DNA from: TCS55 sp964343505
GTDB lineage: Bacteria > Fidelibacterota > Marinisomatia > Marinisomatales > TCS55
DNA: 64,000 nt
Direction of reading: 5' to 3'
Assembly: GCA_964343505.1 (NCBI GenBank)
Contig: CAYFJU010000001.1
Location: forward strand, 70,921 to 134,920
In this document: in pieces, positions 60,731 through 64,000 of the stretch
Position numbering within the stretch: position 1 is the stretch's first letter
How the letters are laid out: every line of letters begins with the position of its first letter
The notes under the pieces: model-generated
Seen by the model: the letters and a program-made list of their open reading frames with translations, nothing else
What the model was told of the DNA's origin: nothing
The model's database searches: none
Made by a program: the position numbers and the translations under genes

Positions 60731-61426
60731 ATGAAACGGATAGCCATTCTAACCGGTGCCGGGATGAGCGCCGAAAGCGGCCTCAAAACATTTAGGGACA
60801 GTGATGGCCTGTGGGAAAATCATAATGTTTATGATGTAGCTACGCCGGAGGCTTGGTACAGAGACCCAGAGTTAGTTCTCAATTTTTACAATGACAGGAG
60901 AAAACAAGTTCTTAAGGCTACACCAAATAAAGCTCATTTGGCCTTGGCTAAGCTTGAACAAAAATATGATATATCAATCATCACCCAGAACATTGATGAC
61001 CTCCATGAAAGAGCCGGATCAAAAAAGGTTATTCACTTACACGGGGAAATCTGTAAGGCCAGAAGCTCGGTTGATCCCGGCCTGATTTATGAATTGGATC
61101 ATTGGAAAATGAAGTTGGGAGATAAATGTGAAAAAGGATCTCAACTGAGGCCTCATGTTGTGTGGTTTGGGGAACCGGTCCCTATGATTGAAGAAGCCAT
61201 CCCCGTCATGGAAATGGCGGATATTGTATTGGTCATTGGTACGTCCTTGGCGGTCTATCCTGCAGCGGGACTGGTGAATTATGCGCTGCCTTTTGCGGAA
61301 AAATATTATATTGACCCCAAAGGATTGGATGGAGTGAATATCCATGATTTTAAAGTGATTTCAAAAAAGGCTGGAGATGGGGTGCCGGTGTTAGTGAAGA
61401 GTTTGATGAGTGACAATGTTTATTGA
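60731..61426 (+). CDS. NAD-dependent protein deacylase, SIRT5/CobB-like, zinc site reduced
   Basis: A 231-residue sirtuin: LTGAGMSAESGLKTFRDSDGLW, TQNIDDLHERAG, catalytic H104 in HLHGE, and VIGTSLAVYPAAGL. The Y53-x-x-R56 pair (FYNDRR) marks the desuccinylase/demalonylase type. Only one Cys of each zinc pair remains (ICKARSS, DKCEKGSQLRP), as I recall for several Bacteroidetes sirtuins, so it probably lacks structural zinc. The start is 10 bases after the TauD remnant and there is no strong ribosome site. Confidence 0.87.
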   Translation: MKRIAILTGAGMSAESGLKTFRDSDGLWENHNVYDVATPEAWYRDPELVLNFYNDRRKQVLKATPNKAHLALAKLEQKYDISIITQNIDDLHERAGSKKVIHLHGEICKARSSVDPGLIYELDHWKMKLGDKCEKGSQLRPHVVWFGEPVPMIEEAIPVMEMADIVLVIGTSLAVYPAAGLVNYALPFAEKYYIDPKGLDGVNIHDFKVISKKAGDGVPVLVKSLMSDNVY

Positions 61427-61471
61427 GCTTGCCGAAATGTGCGGAAGGCTTGGAGCTCACAATTTTTTTAT

Positions 61472-61489
61472 GTGATCTGGGTGAGACTC
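61472..61489 (-). repeat. Partial copy of the tRNA-Lys 3' end
   Basis: GTGATCTGGGTGAGACTC matches the sequence over the acceptor and T-arm of tRNA-Lys plus one flanking base (61601-61618) with a single mismatch. The similarity stops inside the T-arm, where a GC-rich hairpin begins (61490-61520). It looks like a leftover of a second tRNA or of an integration at the tRNA 3' end. The enclosed 130 bases hold no gene. Confidence 0.6.
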
Positions 61490-61520
61490 CCCGCCTGCTC
61501 CCTACCAGCGGGAGGGCGGG
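61490..61520. repeat. GC-rich hairpin downstream of the sirtuin gene
   Basis: CCCGCC-TG-CTCCC-TACCAGC-GGGAG-GGCGGG: 11 paired bases with a 2-base bulge. No T-run follows on either strand, so it is not a typical terminator. Its composition is unlike the AT-rich surroundings, which suggests an inserted palindromic element. Confidence 0.6.
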
Positions 61521-61568
61521 CAAGGTACACACGACTTTTGTATCGCAGAATCAAATCTTCCGCATAAC

Positions 61569-61595
61569 AAAAATGCCCCCGAAAGGAGGCATTTT
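61569..61595 (-). terminator. Terminator of tRNA-Lys
   Basis: On the minus strand AAAATGCC-T-CC-TTTC-GG-G-GGCATTTTT forms a strong hairpin ending in a T-run, 6 bases after the tRNA 3' end. Confidence 0.85.
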
Positions 61596-61601
61596 ACGCC
61601 G

Positions 61602-61674
61602 TGATCCGGGTGAGACTCGAACTCACGACCAATGGCTTAAAAGGCCACTGCTCTACCAACTGAGCTACCGGATC
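61602..61674 (-). tRNA. tRNA-Lys (anticodon UUU)
   Basis: 73 bases fold as a complete cloverleaf: acceptor GATCCGG/CCGGATC with discriminator A, D-arm GCTC-AGTTGGTA-GAGC, anticodon stem GTGGC/GCCAT with loop CTTTTAA (anticodon TTT), 5-base variable loop and T-arm GTGAG-TTCGAGT-CTCAC. CCA is not encoded. It is a target of MtaB-type t6A modification, and it carries a partial copy of its 3' end downstream (61472-61489). Confidence 0.96.
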
Positions 61675-61707
61675 ATCCTTATTGGCAACTTCTTTCAGAA
61701 TTAAGAA

Positions 61708-61752
61708 CCGGTAGCGAAGTTGCTCCCGACAATATGGTGTCGGGACTACCGG
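61708..61752. repeat. Nested palindrome upstream of tRNA-Lys
   Basis: CCGGTAG (61708-61714) and CTACCGG (61746-61752) enclose CCCGACA/TGTCGGG (61725-61744). The right arm with the following ATC repeats CTACCGGATC of the tRNA 5' end. The rest of 61675-61832 shows no gene. Confidence 0.6.
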
Positions 61753-61832
61753 ATCTCCAAAAGGGTTGGGATCGCTTAAAAAAGCGGTGGCAAAGTTAAG
61801 ATAGGTTTGCTGCGATTCACAGCGAAAAAGAA

Positions 61833-62222
61833 CTAATCTAATGACCCTTCAATGCAGGTTGTGTCAAACCCGCCGCGGGTATTATATACCGTTGTAATTC
61901 TTATTTTTTCCGTATCCAAAACCGATTTTAGGTCCTCATAAATTCGCTTCGTGGCACCCTCTTGGTAAATGCCCACATTTCTGAAACTGATGAAGTAATA
62001 TTTCAGTGATTTTAATTCAATGCATTTCTCCCCTGTGGGGTAGTATTCAATTTTCACATAGGCCAGATCAGGGAGACCACTGAAGGGGCACACGGCACTG
62101 AATTCATCGGTCTCAGTCATGATGAATTGATCAGGACTGTCGAAAGGAAATGTCTCCAGAAAATCGGGATTGATCTGGTCCTCGCCATAAAACTCGAAAT
62201 ATTTACCTTCAGCTTTAGCCAT
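61833..62222 (-). CDS. queF: NADPH-dependent 7-cyano-7-deazaguanine reductase
   Basis: A 129-residue short-form QueF that reduces the nitrile preQ0 to preQ1. The nucleophile is C45 in FSAVCPFSGLPDLA; the NADPH motif is ELKSLKYYFISFRN. The ATG at 62222 has GGGGTG 3 bases upstream and overlaps the queD stop; an ATG at 62240 is less likely. It is the last step of the queC-E-D-F set, so the cell makes preQ1 for tRNA queuosine rather than stopping at preQ0. Confidence 0.93.
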   Translation of the reverse strand: MAKAEGKYFEFYGEDQINPDFLETFPFDSPDQFIMTETDEFSAVCPFSGLPDLAYVKIEYYPTGEKCIELKSLKYYFISFRNVGIYQEGATKRIYEDLKSVLDTEKIRITTVYNTRGGFDTTCIEGSLD

Positions 62223-62577
62223 CTTCACCCCGATATACACAACCGGTTGTACAGGTCTCTTTTACTTCGACAGCATTCAGATAATCCAGTTTTGGTTTCA
62301 GCCGATCCCAAATCCATTTGACCAATATTTCACTGGTGGGGTTTTCAAGACCTTCAATGTCGTTCAAGTAGTAATGATCCAGTTGTTCATAGATTGGATC
62401 GAAGGCTACCTTCACATCGGCAAAATCTTCTACCCAGCCGATGGATGAGTCCACAGGTCCGTCTAATGTGATTCGTACTTTGAAGGAATGGCCGTGGAGC
62501 CGCCGGCATTTATGATCTTCCGGTACGTTGGGCAGCAAATGCGCAGCCTCAAATGTGATATCTTTATAAATTTCCAT
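62215..62577 (-). CDS. queD: 6-carboxy-5,6,7,8-tetrahydropterin synthase
   Basis: A 120-residue PTPS-family enzyme for the second step of preQ0 synthesis. Zinc ligands H13 (FEAAHLLP), H28 and H30 (RLHGHSF), catalytic C24 (DHKCRR), plus LDHYYLND, NPTSEILVKWIW and VKETCTTGCVYRG are all typical. It lies 8 bases after queE and overlaps queF. Confidence 0.93.
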   Translation of the reverse strand: MEIYKDITFEAAHLLPNVPEDHKCRRLHGHSFKVRITLDGPVDSSIGWVEDFADVKVAFDPIYEQLDHYYLNDIEGLENPTSEILVKWIWDRLKPKLDYLNAVEVKETCTTGCVYRGEDG

Positions 62578-62585
62578 TTTTAACC

Positions 62586-63218
62586 TTAGGGTATACCCAA
62601 AAATTTATGTGTTTGAAGGCTCACCCTCCAATGAGGATGTGCGCGACAGTAAGATAATGTTTTGTCTGTATTTTTTTCGCGATTAGGCCCATCCATGGGT
62701 TGCAGGGAGAAATAATCAAAATCCAGTTTCTCAAATTGTTTTGGATCCCCCCCTTGTTGAGGGTAGACTAATTTTAATTCGTGCCCTTTTTTAAGGATGA
62801 GTTCACTGCCGATTTTGGGACTGACGCAAATCCAGTCGATTCCCGTCGGCGGCAGGATCGTACCATTGGTTTCAATGGCAATCTCAAATCCATCCTTGTG
62901 AAAGGCCACCACGATTTCCTCGTCTATTTGAAGAAGTGGTTCGCCGCCCGTGCAGACTACATAGGGGTTGGATGCAGAACCCTCCGGCCAGAATGAAAGC
63001 GCGTGATTAGCCAATTCATTGGCCGTATCAAACTTGCCCCCCCCGGGGCCATCCGTGCCGAAAAAATCTGTATCGCAAAAATTGCAGATTGCTTTCTCTC
63101 GATCTTTCTCAAGACCTGTCCAAAGGTTGCATCCTGCAAAGCGTAAAAATACCGCTGGCCGGCCCGTGTGAAAGCCCTCACCCTGTATTGTGTAATATGT
63201 TTCTTTAATTGAATACAT
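62586..63218 (-). CDS. queE: 7-carboxy-7-deazaguanine synthase
   Basis: A 210-residue radical-SAM enzyme that contracts 6-carboxytetrahydropterin. The start YSIKETYYTIQGEGFHTGRPAVFLRFAGCNLW is the QueE signature. The cluster motif is C30-x14-C45-x2-C48, the long variant known from some QueE proteins, not the usual CxxxCxxC. CTGGEPLLQ follows (GGEP SAM motif). It is 2 bases after queC. Confidence 0.92.
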   Translation of the reverse strand: MYSIKETYYTIQGEGFHTGRPAVFLRFAGCNLWTGLEKDREKAICNFCDTDFFGTDGPGGGKFDTANELANHALSFWPEGSASNPYVVCTGGEPLLQIDEEIVVAFHKDGFEIAIETNGTILPPTGIDWICVSPKIGSELILKKGHELKLVYPQQGGDPKQFEKLDFDYFSLQPMDGPNREKNTDKTLSYCRAHPHWRVSLQTHKFLGIP

Positions 63219-63220
63219 TC

Positions 63221-63907
63221 TTACCTTAAGTAGGGGAGTGGGTCATGGATTCCCGCTTCGTCAAATCCCTTGAGCCGAAGTTGACAGGCGTCACAATGTC
63301 CACAGGGGTCGCCATTATCAGAAGGGTCGTAACAGGAGTAGGTCAAACTGTAATCCACACCAAGTTCCATCCCCTTTTGAATGATTTCAGCTTTGGTCAT
63401 ATCGATCAAAGGCGTGTGAATGGTTAAGGTACCGTTCCCTTCGACTCCGGATTTTGTTGCCAGGTTCGCCATATTTTGAAATGAGGCGATGTATTCCGGC
63501 CGGCAATCCGGATATCCACTGTAATCCAGGGCATTCACGCCGATATAGATATCCTTACTCCCAAGGACTTCGGCATAGGCAAGGGCAAATGAAAGAAAAA
63601 TGGTATTCCGGGCCGGGACATACGTAACGGGAATCGCCTCAGTCATGGTGGCTGTGCTTCTATCCTTGGGCACAGCAATTTCATCGGTTAGGGCAGAACC
63701 CCCGAATGCGCGCAGGTCAATATCGGATATGAAATGATCTTTCGCGCCCATTGACCGCGCAACGGCCCGTGCGGAGTCCAACTCAAACTCATGTCGCTGG
63801 CCATAACGAAACGAGAGGGCATATGGTTCAAAACCGTCGCTTTTGGCGATAGCCAGGCAAGTTGCGGAATCCAACCCGCCCGATAGTAAAATGACTGCTT
63901 TTTTCAT
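63221..63907 (-). CDS. queC: 7-cyano-7-deazaguanine (preQ0) synthase
   Basis: A 228-residue ATP-dependent enzyme that makes the nitrile preQ0. The PP-loop is VILLSGGLDSATCLAIA at the N-terminus, and the zinc Cys cluster is SCYDPSDNGDPCGHCDACQLR near the end. VTYVPARNTIFLSFALAYAE is also typical. It is the first gene of the minus-strand queC-E-D-F operon. Confidence 0.94.
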   Translation of the reverse strand: MKKAVILLSGGLDSATCLAIAKSDGFEPYALSFRYGQRHEFELDSARAVARSMGAKDHFISDIDLRAFGGSALTDEIAVPKDRSTATMTEAIPVTYVPARNTIFLSFALAYAEVLGSKDIYIGVNALDYSGYPDCRPEYIASFQNMANLATKSGVEGNGTLTIHTPLIDMTKAEIIQKGMELGVDYSLTYSCYDPSDNGDPCGHCDACQLRLKGFDEAGIHDPLPYLR

Positions 63908-64000
63908 ATGATCCTATAAATATCCGGCCCGGAAATTACGCATGATTAAGTGTCTTCCCATAGACATGGTTTACAGTTTGAGTGTTTAAAGAAGCCCTGG

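Noticed and set aside
61490..61520. GC-rich hairpin as terminator of the sirtuin gene
   Set aside because: No T-run follows on the plus strand; listed as a repeat only.
63908..64000. Possible preQ1 riboswitch or small leader ORF upstream of queC
   Set aside because: The minus strand lacks the preQ1-I loop and purine-rich tail pattern; a 17-codon frame before queC has no ribosome site and no recognisable sequence.
1..64000. CRISPR arrays, transposases, phage genes, rRNA
   Set aside because: No regularly spaced direct repeats and no proteins of these classes were seen.

Overview
The window is a gene-dense stretch (moderate GC, Shine-Dalgarno-led, many 4-base overlaps) from an uncultured-type, Gram-negative member of the FCB group (Bacteroidetes/Marinimicrobia-like). 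The assignment is inferred from a PorV/PorQ-family outer-membrane protein, secreted proteins with type IX/FlgD-like C-terminal sorting domains, a carboxypeptidase-regulatory-domain TonB receptor and an ASPIC/UnbV-TPR-multihaem cytochrome module. No rRNA is present; the phylum call is a judgement and was not computed.

Layout. (1) 1-4,700, minus strand: chorismate mutase, a transcription attenuator with an aromatic-rich leader peptide, then trpE-trpG-trpD-trpC-trpF (trpF runs off the left edge). Short palindromic repeats sit in the gaps. (2) 4,720-8,900, plus: arsR and an ArsI-like C-As lyase, tRNA methylthiotransferase mtaB and an ABC-F ATPase. (3) 8,970-14,850, minus: ACT protein, DUF3050-like protein, secreted M64 peptidase with a small partner, and glycine dehydrogenase gcvP. 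(4) 15,000-26,800, plus: TonB receptor, surface protein and PorV-like protein, ended by a terminator; then ASPIC/UnbV protein, TPR protein (no canonical start codon) and membrane pentahaem cytochrome. (5) 26,800-41,700, plus: thirteen closely packed genes for amino-acid and peptide catabolism, ending in aminotransferase, CoA-transferase A/B, M20 deacylase and thiolase. (6) 41,790-48,540: lysine 2,3-aminomutase, beta-lysine acetyltransferase and a sodium symporter (minus), divergent from GABA aminotransferase and succinate-semialdehyde dehydrogenase (plus). (7) 48,560-60,100, minus: Rieske oxygenase, GNAT, AT-rich AAA/DUF4143 ATPase, and a compact operon: AhpD-like selenoprotein, APC permease, M20 deacylase, DDAH-like hydrolase, GcvT-like protein and two PYROXD2-like flavoproteins. 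(8) 60,280-63,910: a broken TauD gene, a sirtuin, tRNA-Lys and the preQ0/preQ1 genes queC-queE-queD-queF.

Most notable: (a) regions 5 and 6 together hold a candidate for every step of lysine breakdown through N6-acetyl-beta-lysine to succinate and acetyl-CoA. (b) The AhpD-like gene is interrupted by one TGA exactly at the second catalytic cysteine of CxxC, followed by a SECIS-like hairpin at the same distance and with the same loop as in E. coli fdhF, so it is a selenoprotein. (c) The trp attenuator can be read base by base. (d) A 92-bp array of three abutting inverted repeats with 32-bp periodicity precedes the AAA ATPase gene.
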